Positions 26,131-33,869 are shown, counted from the first letter of the stretch. The stretch is DNA of 46,363 nt from Nocardia caishijiensis NBRC 108228 (GCF_001612825.1 NZ_BDBE01000019.1:1-46363), one strand, 5' to 3'. Notes: generated from the letters alone by a model not told the origin. Program-made: numbers and translations.

Positions 26131-27081
26131 ATGCCGATCGACGACACGCTGGCACGCTACAGCGACTACTCGTTCATGTCGGCGATCGCCGTGTACACCC
26201 TGGCGACGGTCCTGCTGATCGTGCAGTACGCCTCGGCACGCGCCAAGCAGGTCGCGGCCCGCGAACACGGCCCCGTCGACCCGTCGCTGCCCGGCCGGAT
26301 CGCGACGGACGGGAAGACCCGCGCCGAACGCTTCGGCGACATGGCCTTCTCCGTGCTGTCGGTGGGCGCCGTGCTGCACATCGCCTCGATCGTGCTGCGC
26401 GGTTTCGCCACCCACCGCTTCCCGCTCGGCAACATGTACGAGTTCACCACCATGGCCACCGCCGCCGCCGTGGTGATCGGCCTGATCTTCCTGCGTGACC
26501 AGCGCTTCCGCGCGATGTGGGCGTTCCTGCTCGTCCCCGTGCTGATCCTGATGTTCCTCGCGGGCACCGTCCTCTACGCCGACGCCGCCCCGGTGGTCCC
26601 CGCCCTTCGCTCGTTCTGGCTGCCCATCCACGTCACCATCGTCAGCGTCGGCAGCGGCGTCTTCCTGGTGTCGGGCGTCGCCAGCCTCCTGTACCTGTAC
26701 CGCATGCGCCAACCGGCAGGCGAAGAGTCCTCGAACATCTTCGGCACCATCGCCCGCCGCCTCCCCGACGCCCGCACCCTCGACCAACTCGCCTACAAAA
26801 CCACCATCATCGGCTTCCCGCTCTTCGGCGCGGGCGTCATCCTCGGCGCCATCTGGGCCGAAGCCGCCTGGGGCCGCTTCTGGGGCTGGGACCCGAAGGA
26901 AACCTGCTCCTTCATCGCCTGGGTCCTCTACGCCGCCTACCTCCACGCCCGCGCCACCTCGGGCTGGCGCGACACCAAGGCGGCCTGGATCAACATCGCC
27001 GGTTTCGTGGCCATGCTGTTCAACCTGTTCATCATCAACATGGTGATCTCGGGTCTGCACAGCTACGCGGGTCTCAACTGA
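26131..27081 (+). CDS. ccsB: Cytochrome c biogenesis protein CcsB (CcsA/ResC)
   Basis: The 316-residue membrane protein has about eight helices and the tryptophan-rich haem-handling motif WGRFWGWDPKETCSF (about residues 248-262). Likely haem-ligand histidines are in VLHIASIVLRG, PIHVTIVSVG and ISGLHSYAGLN. Together with ResB it completes the System II machine. The ATG at 26131 lies 34 bases after resB with GGGGTGGA ahead. A start 17 codons earlier is in frame but would add charged, non-conserved residues. It is the last gene of the hemL-ccs run. Confidence 0.94.
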   Translation: MPIDDTLARYSDYSFMSAIAVYTLATVLLIVQYASARAKQVAAREHGPVDPSLPGRIATDGKTRAERFGDMAFSVLSVGAVLHIASIVLRGFATHRFPLGNMYEFTTMATAAAVVIGLIFLRDQRFRAMWAFLLVPVLILMFLAGTVLYADAAPVVPALRSFWLPIHVTIVSVGSGVFLVSGVASLLYLYRMRQPAGEESSNIFGTIARRLPDARTLDQLAYKTTIIGFPLFGAGVILGAIWAEAAWGRFWGWDPKETCSFIAWVLYAAYLHARATSGWRDTKAAWINIAGFVAMLFNLFIINMVISGLHSYAGLN

Positions 27082-27223
27082 GGGGCTCTGTGCGGCGTCT
27101 GGGGAGACGCAGTTCGAGCTGCGGACCACGGAAATCGGGTCTGTTCGTCGGGCCGCTGTCTCAATAGCCTGGCTCTCGACTCGGGCTTCGGCGGCCCGTG
27201 ATTCGAGGCAGTAAGGGGTCCCG

Positions 27224-27439
27224 ATGAAACGCTCATTTGCTGTAGCCGCTTTGGCTGGTGCGCTGGCGCTTGCTCCGCTCGGCTCCGCACAGGCGGCCAC
27301 TGCGCAGCCTGCTGCCCCTGTTGCGGGGTGTGTCGAATTCCCGATCGGCGCACCGGGCGGGTGCGACTTCATCCAGAACATCCTGCAACTGCTGAGCCTC
27401 GGTTCGTCCACGTTGAGTGCCGACCCGACAGCACCCTGA
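27224..27439 (+). CDS. Small exported peptide with a C-x10-C pair
   Basis: The 71-residue product starts at ATG 27224 after GTAAGGGG. The signal peptide (MKRSFAVAALAGALALAPL, AQA cleavage near residue 24) leaves about 47 residues with two cysteines ten apart (CVEFPIGAPGGC) and an amphipathic FIQNILQLLSLGSS end. A TAGCCT hexamer at 27165-27170 may be its -10. There is no known family. It lies after the ccs operon, and its mature part does not resemble the 20351 peptide apart from the cysteine spacing. Confidence 0.75.
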   Translation: MKRSFAVAALAGALALAPLGSAQAATAQPAAPVAGCVEFPIGAPGGCDFIQNILQLLSLGSSTLSADPTAP

Positions 27440-27471
27440 AATGCGTTGACTATCCGATCGGGCGCAGCCGC

Positions 27472-27477
27472 TAGGGT
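27472..27477 (+). promoter_or_regulatory. -10 hexamer of a probable leaderless promoter (TPR-like gene)
   Basis: TAGGGT is followed by 8 bases and the GTG at 27486. A TTGACT at 27446-27451 could be the -35, but the spacer would be 20 bases. Confidence 0.4.
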
Positions 27478-27485
27478 TTTCGACC

Positions 27486-27863
27486 GTGGAGCATGCGGTC
27501 GAATTGGATCGGCGTCGTCGTACCTGTGACGGTTGGTTGCATGAGTGGGACGTTTCGCTGCTGCTCGAGTTCGGGTATATCGACGAGGTTCGACGGCGGG
27601 CCGAGCGGGGCGATCGGTTCTGCGCGCACGGTCTGGCGACGATGGAGCAACGGGGCGGGCGCCATAACGCGGCGCTGGGCCATTGTGCTGTAGCGGCCAC
27701 ATATCTGTCCGACCTTCTCGTCTCGATCGGGCGGACCGAGGAAGCGATCACCATCGTGGAACCCGGTTTTCGCCAGGGAGAGAACCTCGAGGTAATGGCA
27801 AGGTTGATGATTCGCGCGAGGACGGGTCAGCGAAGGTGTGGCGCTCCTGGATGCCGCTCGTGA
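27486..27863 (+). CDS. Short degenerate TPR-like helical repeat protein
   Basis: The 125-residue product contains fragments of the repeat seen in long actinobacterial TPR-like proteins: an EVRRRAERGD unit near residue 35, then AATYLSDLLVSIGRTEEAITIVEP near 70-93. The copies are worn and only about two remain, whereas intact family members carry many. The C-terminus (RRCGAPGCRS) is unlike the repeat, so a truncation or frameshift is likely. The GTG start has a leaderless-type promoter. It may be a remnant or a small stand-alone protein. No function can be assigned. Confidence 0.5.
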   Translation: MEHAVELDRRRRTCDGWLHEWDVSLLLEFGYIDEVRRRAERGDRFCAHGLATMEQRGGRHNAALGHCAVAATYLSDLLVSIGRTEEAITIVEPGFRQGENLEVMARLMIRARTGQRRCGAPGCRS

Positions 27864-27916
27864 CGACCCGTGGTCGACGCGGTGAGTGCTAGCCTCCCGT
27901 TGGCTCGAAAGGGGTT

Positions 27917-28129
27917 GTGGCGTTGCTGCGTTGGAGTTGGGATCAGGCTGTCATCTGGACGATTCTGGGTGCCGGAGCAGCCACCGTCGCCATTATCTTT
28001 CTCGTACCGATCAGGTCGCGAGCGACTTCGGCCACGGGCAAAATGGTCGGCCGTGGTCGGCGTGAACCCCGCCCACTCGAAACCCTGCCCATCCCCGGTC
28101 TGCCCACACCCGGAATGGATGACCTGTAG
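27917..28129 (+). CDS. 70-residue single-helix peptide coupled to an ATP-grasp gene
   Basis: The GTG at 27917 follows AAAGGGG, and a TAGCCT hexamer stands upstream at 27889-27894. The product has one membrane helix at about residues 10-29 (AVIWTILGAGAATVAIIFLV), then a basic segment and a Pro/Leu-rich C-terminal tail ending PIPGLPTPGMDDL. The stop is 2 bases before the ATP-grasp gene, so both come from one message. It could be a membrane partner of that enzyme or its substrate, with the exposed C-terminal tail as a possible site of amino-acid addition. This is inference only. No family is recognised. Confidence 0.6.
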   Translation: MALLRWSWDQAVIWTILGAGAATVAIIFLVPIRSRATSATGKMVGRGRREPRPLETLPIPGLPTPGMDDL

Positions 28130-28131
28130 CA

Positions 28132-28920
28132 ATGCCGACCCTGATCCTGTCACCTCGCTACTCCGAGGATTCCCGCGTCATGCGCACGGCTGCTATTCGC
28201 GCCGGGTGGAATGTCACTCGGTTGACGAGTTGGCGTGTTCCCGACAACGCGATCGCGACAGCCATCTACGGCGAAACGATGTTTGCCGAGGTGATCGCGG
28301 CACAACTCGGTATCACCTTGCTCGACGCCCCGGACGACTGGCTTCCGAACCTGCCGAAATCACTTCTGCGGCGTCATATTCGGATTTCCACACTGGGTGA
28401 GGCTCGACGCCATCCCGATCCGGTGTTCGTCAAACCGGCCGATGGTCGCAAAGGATTCGCGGGTGCGGTCTACCGCGAGGGTATCGGCCTGCCATCACCG
28501 GAGGCGTGCCCCGACGACACGTCGGTGTTCATGGCTGAACCGGTCGAATGGCGCTCGGAATTCCGCTGCTTCGTCGAAGACGGCGTGATACTGACAATGT
28601 CGCCCTATCTGCGCGACGGCGAGCCCGCCCGCACCGACGATGGTGACTGGCCGACCACACCATCGGAAATCGCCGCCGTCCATGCGTGTATCGAGGAGTT
28701 GGTCGCCGAGGCATCTGTCCCGCCGTCGATCGTCATCGATGTGGGCCTGATCGAGGGACGCGGTTGGGCAATCGTGGAAGCCAACTGCGCATTCGGCGCC
28801 GGGATATACGGTTGTGACCCACACAGCGTCCTCGACGTTCTCGAAAGAGGTTGTATCCCAAGCGCCGAACTGACCGGCGGCGATGCTCTCTGGGCCAGAC
28901 CTACCGCTCACCTCGAGTGA
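28132..28920 (+). CDS. ATP-grasp domain protein, R2K clade (DUF4343-like)
   Basis: The 262-residue protein has an N-terminal Rossmann-like part (MPTLILSPRYSEDS). The ATP-grasp core follows: lysines at 101 and 107 in VFVKPADGRKGFAG, the SEFRCFVEDG strand (Arg145), and the metal/ATP block VIDVG (Asp203) with AIVEANCAFGAGIYGCDP (Glu217, Asn218). This Arg plus two Lys pattern is that of the R2K clade (Pfam DUF4343 type), which has been predicted to form amide bonds in peptide or metabolite tailoring. The true reaction is unknown. It is complete in length and directly follows the single-helix peptide gene. Confidence 0.78.
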   Translation: MPTLILSPRYSEDSRVMRTAAIRAGWNVTRLTSWRVPDNAIATAIYGETMFAEVIAAQLGITLLDAPDDWLPNLPKSLLRRHIRISTLGEARRHPDPVFVKPADGRKGFAGAVYREGIGLPSPEACPDDTSVFMAEPVEWRSEFRCFVEDGVILTMSPYLRDGEPARTDDGDWPTTPSEIAAVHACIEELVAEASVPPSIVIDVGLIEGRGWAIVEANCAFGAGIYGCDPHSVLDVLERGCIPSAELTGGDALWARPTAHLE

Positions 28921-29114
28921 GCGATAAAGCCTGAGTACGAGTCCACACGCCTACATCCACGGTTCGAACGTCGCGGATTTCATCACCGCGATGAAGCCGA
29001 GGTTACGGCCAGGGCGTCGGTATTGACGCGGGCCCACGGAAGTATGGGCGTTTCACTTCCGCTGATCAGCATTACCGTCTGCGGTATCCGTCCGTGGTTC
29101 GAAAGGTTGAACAA

Positions 29115-29351
29115 ATGCGTCGTCTGAGTGTGGTCGCGGCTGTCGTGATGTCGTTGGGTTTGGGTCTGGCGGGTGCTGCGACGGCCGAGACCGTCGCAAC
29201 GCCCGGTCCGGTCGCCACCGATTCGGGCTCGGCAGGCCCCTTGACAGCTTCCGCTGACCCGGATTCGGGTTCGGCCGCCCTCCCGGGCCTGCTGCTGCGG
29301 TGCCTGTCCACAGGAACAAGCCTGTCCATGGGCATGCCGACCTGCGTCTGA
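29115..29351 (+). CDS. Small exported peptide with a C-x13-C pair
   Basis: The 78-residue product starts at ATG 29115, preceded by GAAAGG. Its signal peptide ([20 protein letters not shown], cleavage near ATA) leaves about 55 residues. These are Ser/Gly/Asp-rich with two DSGSA units, and near the end comes a cysteine pair 13 residues apart ([16 protein letters not shown]). No family is known. A start seven codons upstream would only add a charged stretch before the signal peptide. The 194 bases upstream (28921-29114) hold no other gene that I can support. Confidence 0.7.
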   Translation: MRRLSVVAAVVMSLGLGLAGAATAETVATPGPVATDSGSAGPLTASADPDSGSAALPGLLLRCLSTGTSLSMGMPTCV

Positions 29352-29394
29352 GCACTCCCGCGTCTCGGGACGAGATGTTGTCGGTCCGGGCTGG

Positions 29395-29400
29395 CACCAT
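29395..29400 (+). promoter_or_regulatory. Weak -10-like hexamer, possible leaderless promoter (DinB-type gene)
   Basis: CACCAT is followed by 7 bases and the GTG at 29408. It has the minimal A at position two and the final T. Confidence 0.25.
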
Positions 29401-29407
29401 GTCGTCC

Positions 29408-29920
29408 GTGACGACGATCGAGCGGCCGACGCCGCCCATGAATGCCGATGAGCGAGCCACTTTGGAAGGGTGGCTCGACTTCTATCGGGCGACGCTCGCG
29501 CTCAAGTGCGCGGGGCTCGACGACGCTCGCGTGCGTATCGCCGCCGCTGCTCCCTCGCCGATGACCCTGCTCGGCTTGGTGCAGCACCTGGCCGAGGTGG
29601 AACGCAACTGGTTCCGTCGGGTCCTCGCCGGGGAATCCGTCCCGCCGATCCATGATCGAGGCGCCGAAACCGCCGGGCACGACGGTGGATTCGAGGTATC
29701 CGAGCACGCCACCCTCGACGCCGCCCTCACCACCTGGAACGCCGAGATCACCCACGCCCGCCGCAACTGCGCCGAACGCCGATTGGGCGACACGAGCCCC
29801 TTCATGGGCGGCGAAGTGAGCCTGCGCTGGATCTACACCCACATGATCGCCGAGTACGCCCGCCACTGCGGCCACGCCGACCTGATCCGCGAACGAATCG
29901 ACGGCACCACCGGCGTCTGA
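29408..29920 (+). CDS. DinB/DUF664-family protein
   Basis: The 170-residue protein begins [20 protein letters not shown] and belongs to the DUF664 branch of the DinB four-helix bundle. Metal-ligand histidines are expected in [15 protein letters not shown] and in the closing [20 protein letters not shown]. In actinomycetes such proteins are often thiol (mycothiol)-dependent transferases, but this one is uncharacterised. The start may be GTG 29408 (usual family N-terminus, promoter spacing) or ATG 29399, three codons earlier. It is unlikely to be a DNA-damage gene in spite of the family name. Confidence 0.85.
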   Translation: MTTIERPTPPMNADERATLEGWLDFYRATLALKCAGLDDARVRIAAAAPSPMTLLGLVQHLAEVERNWFRRVLAGESVPPIHDRGAETAGHDGGFEVSEHATLDAALTTWNAEITHARRNCAERRLGDTSPFMGGEVSLRWIYTHMIAEYARHCGHADLIRERIDGTTGV

Positions 29921-29950
29921 GCTCGATGACTGTGAAGGGAGGCGAGTAGC

Positions 29951-30394
29951 TCAGTCGGGAACCGGAACGAGGGTGTTCTGCCGTGCCGAAACCCACCAAC
30001 GGTCGTTTTCCTTGACCAGCACGTACAGGGCGATCATCGCGGGGTCTGTGTCGATCAGGGTTCCGTCGGCGGTCGTGGCCCGGGCCTCCTTGTGGGCGAT
30101 GGCGACATCGGGCCGAAGGAAGGTGATGTCGGTGACGTCGTAGCGGACGTACTCGTTCGCGAGAAACCCGGCTAAGCCGCGGCGGTTGGCATCAGCGAGG
30201 GTGTCGCGCCCACGCAGTACCACGCCTGCCGCGTTGCCGACGACCGCGTTCGCGGTGAAGGGCGCGGTCATCAACTCGGCGTCATTGGTGTTGAACGCGG
30301 TCTGGGTATCGGCGACGATCCGGCGGATCGCGGCGATGTCGGCGGTGTGATCCACGGTGTCGTCCTCGACCACCGGTGGTTGCGTCGTGCTCAT
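29951..30394 (-). CDS. SgcJ/EcaC-family SnoaL-like protein
   Basis: The 147-residue protein has the NTF2/SnoaL-like cone fold typical of the SgcJ/EcaC family: an amphipathic first helix (IAAIRRIVADTQTAFNTND), FTANAVVGNAAG, VLRGRDTLADA, DVAIAHKEARAT and the last strand DRWWVSARQNT. Members are of uncertain function, and some sit in enediyne clusters. No such cluster is present here. The ATG at 30394 is 8 bases after TAGCGT on the minus strand, so the mRNA is probably leaderless. It faces the DinB-type gene with a 30-base gap. Confidence 0.85.
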   Translation of the reverse strand: MSTTQPPVVEDDTVDHTADIAAIRRIVADTQTAFNTNDAELMTAPFTANAVVGNAAGVVLRGRDTLADANRRGLAGFLANEYVRYDVTDITFLRPDVAIAHKEARATTADGTLIDTDPAMIALYVLVKENDRWWVSARQNTLVPVPD

Positions 30395-30402
30395 ACGTCC
30401 GG

Positions 30403-30408
30403 ACGCTA
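30403..30408 (-). promoter_or_regulatory. -10 hexamer of a probable leaderless promoter (SgcJ-like gene)
   Basis: On the minus strand TAGCGT is followed by 8 bases and the ATG at 30394. There is no ribosome binding site. Confidence 0.4.
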
Positions 30409-30495
30409 ATCGCTCAACTCAGGTTGAGGTCAAGGGTGCCGAAGACGACTGTGCCCGGGTGCTCGCGTGAGCATCCGGGCAGCGGGCGGCAGCGA

Positions 30496-31146
30496 TCAGC
30501 AGTAGTAGCAGATCTTGTTGGCCGGGAGTTCCACGTGGCAGTTCAGGCAGACCGGTTTGCGGACCGGTTCGGGCTTGGGGGTCGTGACGCTGGGGCGGGA
30601 GGTGGCGGTGCGCTTGGCTTCGGCGGCTTCCGCCGCCTCGGTGGTCGCCAGATCCTGGGAGGTGCGCTGGCGGATGGCGGCGACCTTCGGGGGGAGGGTC
30701 GGCAGGCCACCGTCGGCGGGGAGGTCGGTGGCGTAGTGCTGGTAGCACTGCCAGCGGGCGGCGGCGGCGTGCATCTCGAGGTCGTCGGGAATGGGCAGAC
30801 CCGCGAGTTCGAGGATGTAGCGGTAGCCGGTGCCGACGGTCTGGTTGCGGCGCACACACAGCGCGCTCAGCGGCGGCTCGTTGTTGTTGTGACAGAACTC
30901 GGCGACCCGGTCGAGCACGACCGGCAACCAGTGCTGCCACTTCACCTGGGTGCGGATACCGGACTCTTCCTGCACCAATTCGGCCAGCTCGGTGTTGACG
31001 ATGAAGTTGTTGAAGCGCGACGCGGTGGCGGCGAGCACGTCGTGTGCCGCGCGAGTCCACGCCGACCGTGCCTCGGTGAACGTCACGGCGCTGCCGTCGG
31101 CCGCGCGCCAGGTGGTCGGGATGGAAGCCTGCTGCACATCGATCAC
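30496..31146 (-). CDS. Unknown protein with an extreme C-terminal zinc ribbon
   Basis: The 216-residue protein has a folded N-terminal region of about 135 residues with features such as YRYILELAGLPIPDD, then a linker rich in Pro, Lys and Thr. The end is a four-cysteine zinc knuckle, CLNCHVELPANKICYYC, in the form CxxC-x9-CxxC, and the last cysteine is the final residue. I know similar unannotated proteins in actinomycetes but no function. The knuckle suggests binding of nucleic acid or protein. The GTG at 31146 lies 6 bases after TAACGT, a leaderless arrangement, and no ribosome binding site is visible. Confidence 0.75.
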   Translation of the reverse strand: MIDVQQASIPTTWRAADGSAVTFTEARSAWTRAAHDVLAATASRFNNFIVNTELAELVQEESGIRTQVKWQHWLPVVLDRVAEFCHNNNEPPLSALCVRRNQTVGTGYRYILELAGLPIPDDLEMHAAAARWQCYQHYATDLPADGGLPTLPPKVAAIRQRTSQDLATTEAAEAAEAKRTATSRPSVTTPKPEPVRKPVCLNCHVELPANKICYYC

Positions 31147-31152
31147 CGGAAT

Positions 31153-31158
31153 ACGTTA
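31153..31158 (-). promoter_or_regulatory. -10 hexamer of a probable leaderless promoter (zinc-ribbon gene)
   Basis: On the minus strand TAACGT is followed by 6 bases and the GTG at 31146. Confidence 0.45.
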
Positions 31159-31202
31159 TCTACCCAGCTGTTTCGTGCGCAATGGGGGGTATGTGGGTCA
31201 GC

Positions 31203-31394
31203 TCACGCCTCGGGACCGGAATCGTCGCGATGTTGCTTGCCGAGTCGCCACAGGAATTCCGGGTCGTCGTCGGGACCGAGGATCGGCCTGCGTGTGGCGG
31301 GGCCGGGATTCGGGCGCTGGCGTTCGGGGCCGAACGCCTTCCAGCACAGCACCGCGATGGCCACGATCGCGATGAGTGCCAACAGGTACGTCAC
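31203..31394 (-). CDS. Small single-helix membrane protein
   Basis: The 63-residue product begins VTYLLALIAIVAIAVLCWKA (helix at about residues 3-19). A hydrophilic tail with Arg/Pro and acidic segments follows (GPDDDPEFLWRLG). AGGAGG lies 8 bases before the GTG at 31394. The in-frame GTG at 31403 falls inside that box, so the shorter start is preferred. The function is unknown. It is probably an independent gene, 56 bases downstream of the zinc-ribbon gene's start on the same strand. Confidence 0.65.
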   Translation of the reverse strand: MTYLLALIAIVAIAVLCWKAFGPERQRPNPGPATRRPILGPDDDPEFLWRLGKQHRDDSGPEA

Positions 31395-31507
31395 GTCGCT
31401 CACCTCCTGCTATCGAGGGTAGCCGTGTCCGCACCGTGTGCACATCGGCAACGGAAGGGAAATTCCCGGCAAACGCGAGCCGGACGGGCTCGCGCTGCCG
31501 GTGAGGA

Positions 31508-31717
31508 TCAGCGGGGGGCTGCCTCGGTGGTGAGCGATTTGAGCAGCTGCAGAACCTCGGACTCACGGAATCGGCGGTGTCCACCCGGCGTGCGCAGCGA
31601 ACCGAGCCTGCCCGCATGAGCCCACCGAGTGACGGTCTTCGGGTCTACGTGGAACATGGCGGCCACTTGGCCTGGTGTCAGCAGAGTGTCCTGGCCGCCG
31701 ACGGTGATCGCAGTCAT
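31508..31717 (-). CDS. bldC: BldC-family transcriptional regulator
   Basis: The 69-residue protein is nearly all MerR-like winged HTH: LLTPGQVAAMFHVDPKTVTR (residues 12-31) and LRTPGGHRRFRESEV (41-55). This is very close to Streptomyces BldC, which binds direct repeats and controls entry into development. In a Nocardia-type organism the target genes are unknown. The ATG at 31717 has GGAGAGG six bases ahead. A longer in-frame reading to 31894 would cross the divergent promoter of the DUF4229 gene and is rejected. Confidence 0.9.
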   Translation of the reverse strand: MTAITVGGQDTLLTPGQVAAMFHVDPKTVTRWAHAGRLGSLRTPGGHRRFRESEVLQLLKSLTTEAAPR

Positions 31718-31858
31718 AGCTAACCTCTCCGTTCTCGACAGTTCCCTCATCAGATGGCGCCATCGTCGCACTGCGACCCCCACGTAGTCGAACCACCTAC
31801 TGTTGGTAAAGGGGAAGTAATAGACAAATGCCGCGAACGGGGCCGCGCGCGCCGGGGT

Positions 31859-31864
31859 TACCCT
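31859..31864 (+). promoter_or_regulatory. -10 hexamer of a probable leaderless promoter (DUF4229 gene)
   Basis: TACCCT is followed by 6 bases and the GTG at 31871, in the 153-base divergent gap with bldC. Confidence 0.45.
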
Positions 31865-31870
31865 GTCAAG

Positions 31871-32185
31871 GTGAGTGAAGCAACTGGTCAGCAAGGTTCC
31901 GCGGGGAAGCGGCTGGCCCGCAACCTTGCCCTCTACACGCTGGCCCGACTCGGGCTCGTCGTGGTGATCGCCGCGTTGATCGTCGGCGTCGCCAAGCTCA
32001 TCGGGGTCGAGGTGCCGATCATCGTAGCGGCCCTGTTCGCCCTGATCGTCGCCATGCCGCTGTCGCTGACGCTGTTCAAGAAGCTGCGCACGAAGGTGAA
32101 CGAGGACATCGCCGTGGTCGATGAGCGCCGCCGCCAGGACAAGGCGCAGCTGCGGGCACGCCTGCGGGGTGACGACGAGGCGTGA
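31871..32185 (+). CDS. DUF4229 two-helix membrane protein (Rv0531-like)
   Basis: The 104-residue protein has two membrane segments, at about 19-41 ([18 protein letters not shown]) and 47-67 ([19 protein letters not shown]). A charged C-terminal tail full of Arg/Lys/Asp follows, a layout typical of DUF4229. The function is unknown. From memory it matches Rv0531. The stop overlaps the GTG of the cysteine desulfhydrase gene by 4 bases, so the two are co-translated, although that partner lies elsewhere in mycobacteria. Confidence 0.85.
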   Translation: MSEATGQQGSAGKRLARNLALYTLARLGLVVVIAALIVGVAKLIGVEVPIIVAALFALIVAMPLSLTLFKKLRTKVNEDIAVVDERRRQDKAQLRARLRGDDEA

Positions 32186-33267
32186 AGTACCTCGACCGCA
32201 GCGCGCCGCGTGACTGGGTCGACAACGCCGTGCGGCTGATCGACGCCGACGCCCAGCGTTCCGCCGACACCCACCTGTTGCGGTACCCGCTGGCCGCCGA
32301 CTGGCCGGTGCAGCTGTACCTCAAGGACGAATCCACCCACATCACGGGCAGTCTCAAGCACCGCCTCGCCAGATCGCTGTTCCTGTACGCGATCTGCAAC
32401 GGTTGGGTCACCGAGGGCACGACGGTGGTCGAGGCGTCGTCGGGGTCGACGGCGGTGAGCGAGGCGTATTTCGCCAAACTGCTCGGGCTCGATTTCGTGG
32501 CGGTGATGCCCGCGAGCACCTCGCCGCAGAAGATCGCGTTGATCGAAGCCCAGGGTGGCCGTTGCCATTTCGTCGAGCGGCCGCCGGAGATGTACTCCGA
32601 GGCCAAACGTCTGGCCACCGAATCCGGCGGACACTTCATGGATCAGTTCACTCACGCCGAACGGGCGACGGACTGGCGCGGCAACAACAACATCGCCGAA
32701 TCCATCTTCCAGCAGTTGGCGCTGGAACAGCATCCGGTGCCGGAGTGGATCGTGGTCGGCGCGGGTACCGGCGGTACGAGCGCGACCATCGGACGCTACA
32801 TCCGCTACCGCAGGCATCCCACGCGCCTGGCCGTCGTCGACCCGGAGAACTCCGCGTTCTACGGCGGATACGAGACCGGTGACGCCGGATACGAGACCGG
32901 AATGCCCTCGCGCATCGAGGGAATCGGCCGTCCACGGGTTGAGCCGTCGTTCATCGGCCAGGTGGTGGACCGCATGATCGTGGTGCCCGACGCCGCCTCG
33001 ATCGCGGCCGCCCGACACGCGAGCGCCGCACTGGGTCGCCGGGTCGGTGGCTCGACGGGGACGAATCTGTGGGGCGCGTTCCACCTGGTCGCGGAACTGC
33101 TTGCGGTCGGTCGCAGCGGCAGCGTGGTCACCCTGCTCTGCGACGGCGGCGATCGCTACGCGGGCACCTACTTCGACGATGCCTGGGTGGCGGCCCAGCA
33201 CCTCGACCTGAGCGGCCCGAGCGCTGTTCTCGCCGAGTTCGACGCGACGGGTCGCTGGACCGGCTGA
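32182..33267 (+). CDS. cds1: PLP-dependent cysteine desulfhydrase of the Cds1 type (cysteine synthase superfamily)
   Basis: The 361-residue protein belongs to fold-type II PLP enzymes. The Schiff-base Lys59 lies in [14 protein letters not shown], the substrate loop is [15 protein letters not shown] (about 84-98), and the phosphate loop is [13 protein letters not shown] (about 193-205). The long C-terminal part and the SSGST loop are as in M. tuberculosis Cds1 (Rv3684), which breaks cysteine into pyruvate, ammonia and hydrogen sulfide that feeds respiration. The exact reaction here is inferred from that likeness. The GTG at 32182 overlaps the DUF4229 stop (GTGA). Confidence 0.82.
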   Translation: MKYLDRSAPRDWVDNAVRLIDADAQRSADTHLLRYPLAADWPVQLYLKDESTHITGSLKHRLARSLFLYAICNGWVTEGTTVVEASSGSTAVSEAYFAKLLGLDFVAVMPASTSPQKIALIEAQGGRCHFVERPPEMYSEAKRLATESGGHFMDQFTHAERATDWRGNNNIAESIFQQLALEQHPVPEWIVVGAGTGGTSATIGRYIRYRRHPTRLAVVDPENSAFYGGYETGDAGYETGMPSRIEGIGRPRVEPSFIGQVVDRMIVVPDAASIAAARHASAALGRRVGGSTGTNLWGAFHLVAELLAVGRSGSVVTLLCDGGDRYAGTYFDDAWVAAQHLDLSGPSAVLAEFDATGRWTG

Positions 33268-33319
33268 TATCGAAAACCCTGACCGAGGATGTCAGGTTTC
33301 GCTGTCAAGCTCGGTATCC

Positions 33320-33862
33320 ATGACGACCAGCTACTACACCGCTTCCAGTCTCGACGGTTACATCGCCGACCCCGACAACTCGCTGGATTGGCTGATGGCG
33401 GTGGTCGACGCCGATCCGGCCACCGATGATGTCGGGGTCTTCCTGCGGGGCATCGGCGCCCTGTGTCTCGGGTCGACGACCTACGAGTGGATGGTGGCCA
33501 ACAACCCGCCCGAGACCTGGCACGACAACTACGGCGACCTGCCGACCTGGGTATTCACCCACCGGGAGTTGCCCCGGCTGCCGGGTGCGAACCTGCGTTT
33601 CGTCGCGGGTGAGGTGGGTCCGGTCCACGAGCAGATGACCGAGGCGGCCGCGGGTCGCGACATCTGGGTCATGGGTGGTGGCGACCTCGCCGGACAGTTC
33701 GCCGATGCCGGGTTGCTCGATGAGGTGATCGTCGGCGTCGCACCGGTGACCCTCGGTGGCGGCGCGCCCCTGCTCCCGCGCCGCATTCTGGCCGACCGGA
33801 TGCGGCTCGTCGAAGTGGAGTGCTTGGGGCAGTTCGCCAAGCTCGTCTACCGATTGAGCTGA
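33320..33862 (+). CDS. Dihydrofolate-reductase-like (RibD C-terminal domain) protein
   Basis: The 180-residue protein has the DHFR/RibD C-terminal fold: YYTASSLDGYIADPDNSLDW (about residues 5-24), LGSTTYEWM (about 53-61), and the NADPH loop IWVMGGGDLAGQFADAGLLD with VTLGGGAPLLP. It is a probable NADPH-dependent reductase of unknown substrate. Stand-alone members of this kind are very common in actinomycetes and are not the essential folate enzyme. The ATG at 33320 has no clear ribosome binding site. Confidence 0.9.
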   Translation: MTTSYYTASSLDGYIADPDNSLDWLMAVVDADPATDDVGVFLRGIGALCLGSTTYEWMVANNPPETWHDNYGDLPTWVFTHRELPRLPGANLRFVAGEVGPVHEQMTEAAAGRDIWVMGGGDLAGQFADAGLLDEVIVGVAPVTLGGGAPLLPRRILADRMRLVEVECLGQFAKLVYRLS

Positions 33863-33869
33863 CCTTGTC

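Noticed and set aside
20324..29037. GACGCGGGCCCAC shared upstream of two small exported protein genes (20324-20336 and 29025-29037)
   Set aside because: A 13-base GC-rich match is expected by chance many times in 46 kb, and its distance to the start differs (15 versus 78 bases).
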